Assembly (NCBI GenBank): GCA_910585715.1 | Contig: CAJUEX010000005.1 | Span: forward strand, 41,885 to 105,884 | DNA from: an uncultured Lachnospiraceae bacterium | GTDB taxonomy: Bacteria > Bacillota > Clostridia > Lachnospirales > Lachnospiraceae | Direction: 5' to 3' | DNA length: 64,000 nt | Part shown: piece after piece, positions 9,064 through 16,968 of the stretch | Layout: each line of letters opens with the position of its first letter | Position numbering within the stretch: the first letter of the stretch is position 1 | The notes under the pieces: generated by a model | What the model saw: only the letters and a program-made list of their open reading frames with translations | What the model was told of the DNA's origin: nothing | Database searches by the model: none | Program-made: the position numbers and the translations under genes

Positions 9064-9161
9064 CCCAAGCCTTCTACATCATCCTATGCGTCCCCCAGCA
9101 TCCCCGCCACCATTTTTTTCAATATTTCCCCACATTTTTTAACATAATGGAAAATTTCCCC

Positions 9162-9190
9162 TTGCAATCCCCTCCTTTATCTGTTAAAAT
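9162..9190 (+). promoter_or_regulatory. rpmB promoter
   Basis: TTGCAA (9162-9167) and TAAAAT (9185-9190) are separated by 17 bp, about 50 bp before the rpmB start. Confidence 0.7.
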
Positions 9191-9240
9191 GTTCATGTTG
9201 TGAGCAAATAAGCTTAATTTCAGTTATAGGAGGTGCTATT

Positions 9241-9426
9241 GTGGCTAAATGTGATATCTGTGGCAAGGGCGTTCATTTTGGAAATGCAGTAAGCCATTCT
9301 CATAGAAGATCCAATAAGATTTGGAAATCAAATGTAAAAAATGTAAAATGTAAAGTGAATGGAGCTTCTAAAAAGCTTCACGTTTGTACTTCTTGCTTAA
9401 GAAGCGGCAAAGTTGAAAGAGCATAG
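9241..9426 (+). CDS. rpmB: 50S ribosomal protein L28
   Basis: This large-subunit ribosomal protein of 61 residues begins with GTG after GGAGGTGCTATT. It contains CDICGKG, the SHSHRRSNKIWKSN segment and a second zinc pair CTSCLRSGK, so it is a zinc-binding C+ form of L28. It is a single-gene rightward unit, with its own promoter upstream and terminator downstream. Confidence 0.97.
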   Translation: MAKCDICGKGVHFGNAVSHSHRRSNKIWKSNVKNVKCKVNGASKKLHVCTSCLRSGKVERA

Positions 9427-9456
9427 TTTGTTTTATTCGTTAATAAAATGAATCTG

Positions 9457-9497
9457 AAAAAGGAACTGTAATATAATATTTACAGTTCCCTTTTTTT
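9457..9497 (+). terminator. Terminator after rpmB (bidirectional)
   Basis: A GGAACTGTA / TACAGTTCC hairpin is flanked by A and T runs. It can serve rpmB and the converging gene that ends at 9504. Confidence 0.85.
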
Positions 9498-9503
9498 GAC
9501 TGT

Positions 9504-9983
9504 TTATGCTTTATGCCTGCTTTTGACCTGAAGATAGTCTTTCATCTTTTCATATTCCAGATTGATTTTAGTAATGGTCTCCGTATCTCCAAACAGGTTG
9601 TCCGGGTGAAAAATCTTAATCAGGTCCTTGTACCTTTTTTTCAATCCTAAAGGATTGGTGACTCCTTTAAAGAAAAATACCTGTTCCCTGTAGAAATCCC
9701 CGATAACTTCCCGGTCCTCTTCAAACTCCATACGGGAATAACCCCTGGAGTAAGCCTTCTGCCTTTCAAACTCTGCCTTTTCCCTTTTCAGGTCTTCCCG
9801 TTCCTTTGCTAGCTGCTGGAATTCCGCTTCTAAAATTTTAAATTTCATATCCAAAAGAGAACGTTCCTGTTTTAATTGTTCGTTTTCATGGCGAATACGT
9901 TCCATCTGGCTTTTCATTTCTCTTAAAAACTCTTCTTTTTCTGTCTGCAGCTTTTCAAGCCCTGAAAGCTGTTGTTCATCCAT
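9504..9983 (-). CDS. Coiled-coil protein with a C-terminal J-like domain
   Basis: This 159-residue soluble protein has a long Glu/Lys-rich coiled coil over residues 1-95. The end resembles a J-domain: LKKRYKDLIKIFHPDNLFGD carries the HPD tripeptide needed to stimulate DnaK ATPase, followed by an INLEYEKMKDYL helix. The start is the ATG behind AGGAGAAGAAGC rather than the ATG seven codons earlier. There is no DnaK-type neighbour. It is possibly a scaffold or local Hsp70 recruiter; function is unknown. Confidence 0.75.
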   Translation of the reverse strand: MDEQQLSGLEKLQTEKEEFLREMKSQMERIRHENEQLKQERSLLDMKFKILEAEFQQLAKEREDLKREKAEFERQKAYSRGYSRMEFEEDREVIGDFYREQVFFFKGVTNPLGLKKRYKDLIKIFHPDNLFGDTETITKINLEYEKMKDYLQVKSRHKA

Positions 9984-10017
9984 GCTTCTTCTCCTATTCT
10001 GCAAGAACCGGAAAACT

Positions 10018-10155
10018 TTATCCGCAAAACAAATTAAATCCTACTACTAATAGTATGATAGTAATAATAAAAGCAATAATTGCATGTTCAATAAACATCA
10101 TAAGCAGCATACCGATGGCAATCATAAAACACGTATATCCTATCATCTGTTTCAT
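10018..10155 (-). CDS. Small membrane protein, 45 residues
   Basis: A short frame with a strong ribosome site (GGGAGGTAGTGTAA before ATG). The product starts MKQMIGYTCFMIAIGMLLMM and is almost wholly hydrophobic apart from one FIEHA turn. It can form two short membrane helices and ends FNLFCG. It sits 34 bp upstream of the J-like gene and may be cotranscribed with it. I do not recognise a family. The start signal, composition and clean stop argue that it is real. Confidence 0.65.
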   Translation of the reverse strand: MKQMIGYTCFMIAIGMLLMMFIEHAIIAFIITIILLVVGFNLFCG

Positions 10156-10256
10156 TTACACTACCTCCCATATGCCTGCTATAAGATAGTGTATGCCGGA
10201 TTTTCAGGCTGGTTCCCTGTATGCCGGATTTTCCGTTTCTTTTTTTACTTTTTCAT

Positions 10257-10474
10257 AACGATTCAGCCCTCAGCTTTCCCATACAGGAACCGGAGCCGGC
10301 AGTTGGCAAAGTGTTTCTACGTCATCACGCTCTCGCTCTGATAAAAACGCAGCAGTGCTAAGCTCGAAAGAACCTCGCTAAGTGCTGGCAATTTTATAAG
10401 GATGACTTAAGAAATCACTTTCTGCCAGCTGCCGGCTCCGATTCCTGTATGGGAAAGCTGAGGGCTGAATCGTT
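10257..10474 (+). repeat. Palindromic element, type B, copy B1
   Basis: The arms 10257-10313 and 10416-10474 pair with few mismatches. The core carries CACGCTCTCGCTCTGATA, then AAAACGCAGCAGTGCTAAGC, a CTCGAAAGAACCTCG apex, and TAAGTGCTGGC. It ends 16 bp from the stop codon of the GerW/YtfJ gene, so it lies in that gene's 3' region. The remaining bases between 10156 and 10490 hold no gene I can support. Confidence 0.85.
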
Positions 10475-10490
10475 AATATTTTTTCAAGGA

Positions 10491-10886
10491 TTAAACGGCA
10501 TCATCAGGAAATGCAATGTCTTTTGCCTGGTCGTCGCTTACCATTTCTTCCTTTGGCTCAGTAAAGCGGTCTATTAAATCCGGAATCATATCGATGACCT
10601 TTGTGACAGTATCCTGATTTTTAATATTTACCAGTTTCGTCTGTCCGTTTTTAATAACGAGCACTGCACTTGGAGACATCTTTCCTGTCATACCGCCTGC
10701 GCCGCCGTTTTTCTTATCCTGGGAGCTGGCGCCTGCGCCTACCCCGAAGGTTACATCCACAAGAGGGAGAATTATGGTGTCGCCTACCTGTGTGGCTTCC
10801 CCCACTACTGTTTTAGTGGATAAAAACCCTTCCATTCCTTTCATCAGTGAACTGACCACGCTGTTAAAGTTATTTCCATCATTCAT
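10491..10886 (-). CDS. GerW/YtfJ family sporulation protein
   Basis: The 131-residue product matches the GerW (YtfJ) family: VSSLMKGMEGFLSTKTVVGE, IILPLVDVTFGVGAGA with a glycine-rich loop, MSPSAVLVIKNG and a C-terminal IDMIPDLIDRF. In Bacillus GerW is a forespore protein needed for normal germination; many non-spore-formers also carry homologues. Its start overlaps the upstream DUF2953 gene by 8 bp, the order typical of Clostridia. Confidence 0.88.
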   Translation of the reverse strand: MNDGNNFNSVVSSLMKGMEGFLSTKTVVGEATQVGDTIILPLVDVTFGVGAGASSQDKKNGGAGGMTGKMSPSAVLVIKNGQTKLVNIKNQDTVTKVIDMIPDLIDRFTEPKEEMVSDDQAKDIAFPDDAV

Positions 10887-11985
10887 GATTTTTTCCTCCG
10901 GTTAATATATTGTACAAATTTTTAATATCCTTATCAAAGAAAATGCTCCAGCCAAACCTTAGCAGGTTGAATGCCCGTATTCTTCCTTTTATATAAAAGT
11001 CTCCCTGAAAGATTGTCCGTTCAAAATCCGGTGTGACAGTAATATGATTGCCGAAGAGCGGATAAAACATACTTATGAATCCAAGCACTTCTCCTGTTGT
11101 TCCCGGGTCCTCAAAACCAAAAAGGACATTCCCTTTGACTTTTTTAGGCTTTACATGGTTTAAAAACTTTAAAAGCTGTTGTTTCCCTTTGGTAATGGCC
11201 CGTTTGCTTTCCTCCCTTTCAAGAACCTCTTTGTACCAATAAACGGTTTCTTTCAGGTTTTCAAGCTTTTCTTTCATATTAAGAATAGTGTACTTGATAT
11301 TTCTCACTTTTTCAAATATTTTTTGGAAAAACAGCTTTACTTTTTGGAAAAATTCCTTTATGGGTTGAATAAGCTTTTGGAATATGGAAGGCTTTTCTTC
11401 TTCGTGATGTTTGTCCGCCATTTCCGGATTCTCTAAAATATTGACTTTCCGGGGTTCTTCGTTTTTTTCTTCCATGACAGTTTTCTGTCTGACGATATCT
11501 GAATAAGCTTCCCGGCTCTGTTCTTCCTGATTCTGTCTGCCTGCATTTTCGACATCCTCTATATCCCTTATATTATTTATATTATTTTCTGAATTATTGT
11601 CTTTTTTCTTCTCAGCCCCTTGGCTTCCTTTACGCTTCTTAGCAGCATTATCTTCTTTCCTTTTCCCCTTTTGCTTTTTCTTTTCTTTTTTCCCGTCTTT
11701 TTCCGTTTTTTTGCCCTTTGGAGACTTCTCACCAAGCACATCATAAACCGGAATGCCAAGCAGGTACAAAATACAGGATAACTTCCCCTCATATTTTATG
11801 TTGCCATAAATTAAAGGAAATAACCATGAAATTCGTGCATGAAGCAAAAGCTTATCCTGCTTCTCCCCCTTAATCCGGTATACGGCAGGACAAAACAGCG
11901 CCAGCAAAAGCAATACGAGCAAAAGCGCCAGTATGCATAAAAGTATAATTCCTATAATTTTCAGTATATTTAAAAACAGCGCCAT
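10879..11985 (-). CDS. DUF2953 domain membrane-anchored protein
   Basis: The 368-residue protein has an N-terminal membrane helix (about 5-32). A DUF2953-type beta segment begins at AVYRIKGEKQDKLLLHARISW. A very charged Lys/Glu/Asn-rich linker (about 85-200) follows, then the conserved C-terminal block with GFEDPGTTGEVLGF, ITVTPDFER and GDFYIKGRIRAFNLLRFGWS. It is translationally coupled to the GerW/YtfJ gene, supporting a shared sporulation-related role. The function is not established. Confidence 0.82.
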   Translation of the reverse strand: MALFLNILKIIGIILLCILALLLVLLLLALFCPAVYRIKGEKQDKLLLHARISWLFPLIYGNIKYEGKLSCILYLLGIPVYDVLGEKSPKGKKTEKDGKKEKKKQKGKRKEDNAAKKRKGSQGAEKKKDNNSENNINNIRDIEDVENAGRQNQEEQSREAYSDIVRQKTVMEEKNEEPRKVNILENPEMADKHHEEEKPSIFQKLIQPIKEFFQKVKLFFQKIFEKVRNIKYTILNMKEKLENLKETVYWYKEVLEREESKRAITKGKQQLLKFLNHVKPKKVKGNVLFGFEDPGTTGEVLGFISMFYPLFGNHITVTPDFERTIFQGDFYIKGRIRAFNLLRFGWSIFFDKDIKNLYNILTGGKNHE

Positions 11986-12317
11986 TTTGCTTCCTCCGAA
12001 ACAAGGAGTTTTTCTTTAAATTGCCATGTGCCATAAATGGCAAAAAAGTCCGTAACCATTTGGACAGCCAGATTTACTGCCATTTCATAAGAAGAAGCAA
12101 GGCCCATGATATGAAGCTTCTCCTTTGGGAAATATGCCTGTTTTAACATTCCCACATGGAAAATATCAAATAAATCGCTGCTTTCTGAAAGCGCAATTAC
12201 ATACACACCCAATTGCCCGGCATTTCTACGGATTTTACGGATTATTTTCTTTTTCTTTTTCCGGATGTTTTCATCACAATATAAACTGCTATAAAAAGTC
12301 ATTGATTTTATTTCCAT
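11970..12317 (-). CDS. Uncharacterised small protein upstream of DUF2953
   Basis: The protein has about 115 residues from the MEIKSM start; another candidate start five codons later (12302) has a slightly better GGAA upstream. It begins FYSSLYCDENIRKKKKKIIRKIR, a strongly basic segment, and continues with LGVYVIALSESSDLFDIFH and LASSYEMAVNLAVQMVTDFF. It overlaps the DUF2953 gene by 16 bp, so the three genes form one unit. No signal peptide or membrane helix is apparent. I do not recognise a named family. Confidence 0.65.
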   Translation of the reverse strand: MEIKSMTFYSSLYCDENIRKKKKKIIRKIRRNAGQLGVYVIALSESSDLFDIFHVGMLKQAYFPKEKLHIMGLASSYEMAVNLAVQMVTDFFAIYGTWQFKEKLLVSEEAKWRCF

Positions 12318-12403
12318 TCCATAAAAAGTATACCATTTGCACAAATTGTTAAACAAAATCAGTATATCATATTTTTATGAGAAAGCCTATAGGAAGATTT
12401 TCA

Positions 12404-12433
12404 TTGACATTTTTCCTGTTTTTGTACCATAAT
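12404..12433 (+). promoter_or_regulatory. Promoter for the HD-GYP-like gene
   Basis: A consensus TTGACA (12404-12409) is followed after 18 bp by CATAAT (12428-12433), about 37 bp before the start codon. Confidence 0.7.
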
Positions 12434-12469
12434 CCTAATAGAGAGACTTATTCAGACAGGAGAAGTTTT

Positions 12470-13525
12470 ATGAAATCAGTAGCAAGAATGGCTTTAGAAA
12501 ACGGAATGATTATCGGGGAAGATGTATATTCCTATCAAAATGTACTGGTGGCAAAAGAAAATACAGTAGTTGACAAACAGCTTATTTCAAAGCTTTCCAG
12601 ATATTCCATTATGTGTGTCAGCATTAAGGAGCCGGCGGACATGGCAGCTACCCGCTATGAGCGCATCCGGTTAAGCAGTTCCTTTAAAACCTTTGAGGCC
12701 GCATATGATAATAATCTAAAGGCCTATAAATATATGATAGATGATTTCCTTTGGAACAAAACTCCCGTAAACCCCTCTTTCCTTCTTCAGATTCATGATA
12801 ATATCAGAAAGTGTACCGGAAGCGGCGAGCAGCTTTTAGATATGCTCTATCATTTATTGCCTGGGGAACATAATCTGACTTATGAACATTGCCTGAATGC
12901 TGCGCTGATTGGAAATGTTTTCGGCACATGGCTTTCTCTTTCAGAGGATGACCTGAAAACCCTGACTCTTTGCGGATTCTTTTACGATATCGGTAAATTT
13001 AAACTACCGGACCATCTTATTTGGAAACCGGATAAATTAAATGATTTTGAATATAACTGGATGAAAACCCATACTACCCTTGGCTATGAACTGCTGAAAA
13101 ATCAGGATTTAAACGACTCCATAAAAAAATGCACTCTTTATCATCACGAGCGCTGTGACGGAACCGGTTATCCCCAAAAATTAAAAGGGGAGGAAATTGA
13201 CCGTTTTTCCAAATATATAGCCATTGTGGATGCCTATGCCGCCATGACCTCTGCAAGAGCCCACCGTAGCTCTCTCACTCCTTTTCAGGTTATTGGAAAT
13301 TTTGAGGAACAGGGAGTTGAAAAATATGATGCCATTGTATTAAAGCTCATATTAAAGAAAATTGCATATACACAAATGGGCAGGCATATACGCCTTTCCG
13401 ATGGCACAGAAGCCGACATCATGCTCATCAACGAAGATAAACTGGCTTCACCTGTTGTAAAAAGCGGAGAAACTGTTATTGATTTAAAAGTGCATCCTGA
13501 GCTGGAGATTTCTGTAATCTTGTAA
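12470..13525 (+). CDS. Degenerate HD-GYP domain protein
   Basis: HD-GYP proteins hydrolyse cyclic di-GMP. The 351-residue product has a short N-terminal region and an HD-GYP core (about 130-300) with KTHTTLGYELL (H201), YHHERCDGTGYP (H225, H226) and IVDAYAAMTSAR (D254). The eponymous HD pair is FYDIGK: residue 172 is Tyr (codon TAC) where the metal-binding His is expected. Activity may be altered or lost, leaving a sensor role. The start is the ATG after AGGAGAAGTTTT; an earlier in-frame ATG overlaps the promoter. It is a monocistronic rightward gene next to chemotaxis-type genes. Confidence 0.85.
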   Translation: MKSVARMALENGMIIGEDVYSYQNVLVAKENTVVDKQLISKLSRYSIMCVSIKEPADMAATRYERIRLSSSFKTFEAAYDNNLKAYKYMIDDFLWNKTPVNPSFLLQIHDNIRKCTGSGEQLLDMLYHLLPGEHNLTYEHCLNAALIGNVFGTWLSLSEDDLKTLTLCGFFYDIGKFKLPDHLIWKPDKLNDFEYNWMKTHTTLGYELLKNQDLNDSIKKCTLYHHERCDGTGYPQKLKGEEIDRFSKYIAIVDAYAAMTSARAHRSSLTPFQVIGNFEEQGVEKYDAIVLKLILKKIAYTQMGRHIRLSDGTEADIMLINEDKLASPVVKSGETVIDLKVHPELEISVIL

Positions 13526-13529
13526 AAGG

Positions 13530-13555
13530 ACCGGATTTCTATATTGAAATCCGGT
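13530..13555 (+). terminator. Hairpin after the HD-GYP-like gene
   Basis: A perfect ACCGGATTTC / GAAATCCGGT hairpin starts 5 bp after the stop codon. The T tract is poor. Confidence 0.6.
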
Positions 13556-13588
13556 TCAAAGGTTTCCTGCTTCTCATATATAAACAAA

Positions 13589-13617
13589 GACATTGTACAA
13601 ATATATCATACAATGTC
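13589..13617. terminator. Inverted repeat between convergent genes
   Basis: GACATTGTA and TACAATGTC form a 9-bp stem 13 bp past the NUDIX gene stop. It may act for either convergent gene. Confidence 0.45.
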
Positions 13618-13630
13618 CTTAGCTCTTTTC

Positions 13631-14083
13631 TTAAAAATACTTTTTGTTGCCCCATAGATTTGCTTTCTTCAAATCCAGATACTCGTTATAAGCTTTTTCC
13701 AGAATCTGCTTTTCATTTGCAAATTTCAGCAGATGATAGGCTTCATGATATTTATAAAACCCGGAATCCACAAAGTACTCTTCACGCTGTGGTTTACTGT
13801 AATAGCTGTCTGCCATCATTAAATACCAGTGGACGTCCTTTTCTACCACATCCTCCGGCACGTTAAAGGTATATTCACTTTTTCCAATATATTTAATAAT
13901 GGATGCTCTTGCCCCTGACTCCTCTAACACTTCCCTGAGTGCCGTATCTTTAAATTCTTCGTCAGGCTCTACAGTTCCTTTAGGCAATACCCAGCCTTCG
14001 TATTTATTTTTGAAATTTTTGTACAAAAGCAGAACCTTGCCTCGAAAAATAACCACACCGCCACAGCTTGTTGCCTCAATCAT
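13631..14083 (-). CDS. NUDIX hydrolase
   Basis: A 150-residue NUDIX protein. The Nudix box is near residues 36-58: GTVEPDEEFKDTALREV followed by LEESG, fitting GX5EX7REUXEEXGU. The ribosome site is AGGAGGGATTGCA. Such proteins hydrolyse nucleoside diphosphate-linked compounds; the opening CGGVVIFRGKVLLLYKNFKN resembles the diadenosine polyphosphate type, but the substrate cannot be fixed from sequence. Confidence 0.88.
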   Translation of the reverse strand: MIEATSCGGVVIFRGKVLLLYKNFKNKYEGWVLPKGTVEPDEEFKDTALREVLEESGARASIIKYIGKSEYTFNVPEDVVEKDVHWYLMMADSYYSKPQREEYFVDSGFYKYHEAYHLLKFANEKQILEKAYNEYLDLKKANLWGNKKYF

Positions 14084-14165
14084 TGCAATCCCTCCTGTAT
14101 TTGGTGTGTCCTATACATGACCTTGCAATAAGTATAGAACATTTCAGGAAAGAAAGCAACCCAAA

Positions 14166-14525
14166 TCAGCCAATGACTTTTTTCAAGGTGTCTAAAAGCA
14201 CATCTGTATCAAAGGGCTTTGAAATAAACTCATCGGCGCCGATTTTAATAGCCTCTACCATTTTGGCCTTCTGTCCGGCTGCTGTTACCATAATTACTTT
14301 GGCATCCTTCTGAAATTCCTTGATTTCTGCTAATGCTTCAATGCCGTCCTTTACAGGCATGGTAATGTCTAAAGTAACAAAATCCGGTTTCAACTCTTTA
14401 TACTGGTCAATCCCTTCCTGTCCATTGGTAGCTTCGCCAACGATGGTATAGCCGTTAGTTTCAAGAATGGTTCTTAGAATTTTCCTTGATGTTCTGGAAT
14501 CATCTACAATAAGTGCCTTTGCCAT
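14166..14525 (-). CDS. CheY-like single-domain response regulator
   Basis: The 119-residue receiver domain has no output domain. The acidic pair is D8-D9 (IVDDS), the phosphoacceptor Asp is in VTLDITMP (about 53), the conserved Thr is in VMVTAAG (about 82) and the Lys is in ISKPFD (about 105). The ribosome site is AGGAGGATATT. It lies 29 bp downstream of a CheX-like gene, its likely phosphatase partner, suggesting a CheY/CheX module. Confidence 0.92.
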   Translation of the reverse strand: MAKALIVDDSRTSRKILRTILETNGYTIVGEATNGQEGIDQYKELKPDFVTLDITMPVKDGIEALAEIKEFQKDAKVIMVTAAGQKAKMVEAIKIGADEFISKPFDTDVLLDTLKKVIG

Positions 14526-14554
14526 AATATCCTCCTAAATATAATTATGTAATA

Positions 14555-15442
14555 TCAGTCTATTGAAAATTCTGAATCAATAGATAAAATAAAATGCACC
14601 ACTTTGCTCTGAATGGTTATGGGAAATACACAGAACTGCTTTCCTTTAATGGTGACCGGATTTTCGTAAAAGCTTGGAGGAAGCATGTCCACATTCACAT
14701 TTTCATGACTTACTTCCGAAGCAAACAGTCCATTAATACAGTTTGTAAATTCACCAACAGAATCCAGTGCATCCAAATCTACTTTGTCAAATTCCTCTTC
14801 CGCATAAATGGAAGCCATTTTTAAAAGGCTGTCCCCGTTTCCGGCAAAACCGGAATATATGGAATAATCTCCTTCAAGCTTTTGAATGGCACAGTTATCC
14901 ACCTTCAATTCGTCTACCAGGAATGCCTTTGACACGTAAGCTCCCGTATCTATCAAACGGATAATCGTACGAATGGCAATGCCGCAAATACGGTTGCAGA
15001 ATTCACTGTTATTTGGTAAGAATAATTTGACTGTCCTGTCAATATCTCCACTAACCAAATCATCCATATCCGAATGGGTAAAGCCCTGCTTCTCCTGATA
15101 TTTTGCAAGCTCCTCATCAATATCCTCCAGACTCATGTAACCTTTATCAATAATAGTCTGTACAAAAAGCATATAAACATTTCCCTGCTTTTTCAGCAAA
15201 TTCCCAATCTGCTCATCTGTCAGATACCCCTTAGTCACTGCAATGTCCCCAAACCGCTTGTCCATAACTGCCTGAAGCCTGTTCACTTCATCCGCCTGTT
15301 CCTTTGTCATGAGCTTTTCAGCCACTGCAATTAATCCAAGCTTCACCCGGACGCTTTTTTCCTGTTCAATGACTTCTTCTAACTGTTTTGCAGTAAGCCG
15401 ATTGACAGACACTAAATAATTACCAAATATTTGATCAAACAT
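14555..15442 (-). CDS. CheX-like chemotaxis phosphatase fused to an N-terminal helical module
   Basis: The product has 295 residues from the ATG behind AGGAGGTTTGTGT. The N-terminal half (1-130) has repeated helical motifs of the type LTAKQLEEVIEQEKSVRVKLG, KLMTKEQADEVN and GYLTDEQIGNLL, like the MshEN/type II secretion N-terminal helices. The C-terminal half (about 145-295) resembles CheX/CheC, with the helix DSVGEFTNCINGLFAS supplying the ExxN motif expected for dephosphorylation of CheY-P. It is upstream of and cotranscribed with the CheY gene. The fusion is inferred; the CheX assignment is moderate. Confidence 0.7.
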   Translation of the reverse strand: MFDQIFGNYLVSVNRLTAKQLEEVIEQEKSVRVKLGLIAVAEKLMTKEQADEVNRLQAVMDKRFGDIAVTKGYLTDEQIGNLLKKQGNVYMLFVQTIIDKGYMSLEDIDEELAKYQEKQGFTHSDMDDLVSGDIDRTVKLFLPNNSEFCNRICGIAIRTIIRLIDTGAYVSKAFLVDELKVDNCAIQKLEGDYSIYSGFAGNGDSLLKMASIYAEEEFDKVDLDALDSVGEFTNCINGLFASEVSHENVNVDMLPPSFYENPVTIKGKQFCVFPITIQSKVVHFILSIDSEFSID

Positions 15443-15498
15443 ACACAAACCTCCTCTGCTTGTATTATTATACACTATTACTCCCAAAAAAGATAGAA

Positions 15499-16968
15499 TT
15501 ACTTTCCAAAATATTCATCAAAAATTCTTCTTGCCATCGGAACTGCATAATCTCCTCCGGAACCGGCCCCTTCTACGATGATGGTAACCGCTACCTGAGG
15601 ATTCTCCACCGGTGCAAAACCGGTAAACCATGCGTGGCTGTCCGCCTTTTCACCATTAAATTCCGCCGAGCCGGTTTTTCCGGCTGCCGTATATGAAAGG
15701 CCCTTTAACTTGGAAGCGGTTCCGTTTTCCACCACCCCTGCCATAAGCGAGGTCAGAAACTGTGATTCATCCGCTGTAAAAAGCTCTTTTTCTGCTGTGG
15801 GAGAATATTGCTTCATTACGGAACCGTTATAATTTTCAATCCGGTCAATCACATAAGGCCGCATCAGCTTTCCCCCATTGGCAATGGCTGTAGTAAGCAT
15901 ATTTAAATGCAGGGGAGTCATCTGGGTCTTCCCCTGTCCGATTGCAGTCTGCATCACATCATAAGTATCATCCTGGGAAGTAAGCACATAACTGCTTTTA
16001 TTGGAAACAATATCTGTAGGAAGCGCTTCATTAAACAGCAGGCCGTTCAAATCTGTTGCCATCCGGTTCAAATCCAGCGCAATTCCAATATCTGCAAATG
16101 CAGAATTACAGGATTTTTCAAAGGCTTTCTGAAAATTCAGATTACCGTGGCTGCTTCCGTGGTAACAGTTGATTCTATGTCCTTCATAAACAAATCTCCC
16201 GCCGCAGCGATAAGAATACTGGTCCACATTTCCCTGATTCTGCCTGTAGTACTCCAACGCCGTAATAATCTTAAAAGTACTTCCGGGAGGGTATAAACCT
16301 TGAGAGGCGCGGTTTACCAGTACGCTGCTTGTATCATCCGCAATGAGTTCATCCCACATGGCAACAATCTGATTGGGGTCATAATCCGGCTTGGAAACCA
16401 TTGCAAGAATCTTTCCGGTGGAAGGCTCCGAAACAATAATGGCACCCGAATAAACTCCCAATGCATTATAAGCAGTCTTCTGCAGGTCTAAATCCAAAGT
16501 GGTGACTACATTATCTCCATAATTTTTCTCGGAGCCGATTTCATTTTTTATTCGTTCTCCGATAAAGGCATTGGATGTCAAAAGATGGATGTTTCCAAGG
16601 GCCTCCACTCCTGTTTTTCCCTTGGTGGAATATCCTACTATATGGGCAAATAAATCCCCGTAAGGATAGTCTCTGGATTCGTTTCCGCTGCTGTCCACCA
16701 ATGTCTGGGCAAGGACTTCCCCGTCTCTTGTCAAAATCTTTCCTCTGATATTCTTACTGGCTAAAAGCTCCTGTCTGGTATTATAAGAATTGTTTATAAC
16801 TGTTTCACTTTCCGCCACTACAAAATAAACAATATTTCCCATCATTGCAAGCATAAGAAATACAAAGAAATATGTGATAAGCATGGTTTCCCTGTTCCGT
16901 CTTTTCTTTTTTTTACGGACAACTGCTTCTGCCTCTTCAAACTCCTGCCTATTCTTCTTTCTTTTCAT
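15499..16968 (-). CDS. Class B penicillin-binding protein (PbpA-type transpeptidase)
   Basis: A D,D-transpeptidase that crosslinks peptidoglycan with an FtsW/RodA-type polymerase. The 489-residue protein has a Lys/Arg-rich cytoplasmic tail, one membrane helix (about 30-52), a short linker domain and a transpeptidase domain with PPGSTFK (SxxK), KSCNSAF (SxN) and AAGKTGSAEF (KTG). It lacks the long dimerisation domain of PBP2 and resembles the short actinobacterial PbpA type. It overlaps the FtsW-like gene by 20 bp, with its AAGGAGGAAAAG ribosome site inside that gene, indicating translational coupling. Confidence 0.92.
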   Translation of the reverse strand: MKRKKNRQEFEEAEAVVRKKKKRRNRETMLITYFFVFLMLAMMGNIVYFVVAESETVINNSYNTRQELLASKNIRGKILTRDGEVLAQTLVDSSGNESRDYPYGDLFAHIVGYSTKGKTGVEALGNIHLLTSNAFIGERIKNEIGSEKNYGDNVVTTLDLDLQKTAYNALGVYSGAIIVSEPSTGKILAMVSKPDYDPNQIVAMWDELIADDTSSVLVNRASQGLYPPGSTFKIITALEYYRQNQGNVDQYSYRCGGRFVYEGHRINCYHGSSHGNLNFQKAFEKSCNSAFADIGIALDLNRMATDLNGLLFNEALPTDIVSNKSSYVLTSQDDTYDVMQTAIGQGKTQMTPLHLNMLTTAIANGGKLMRPYVIDRIENYNGSVMKQYSPTAEKELFTADESQFLTSLMAGVVENGTASKLKGLSYTAAGKTGSAEFNGEKADSHAWFTGFAPVENPQVAVTIIVEGAGSGGDYAVPMARRIFDEYFGK

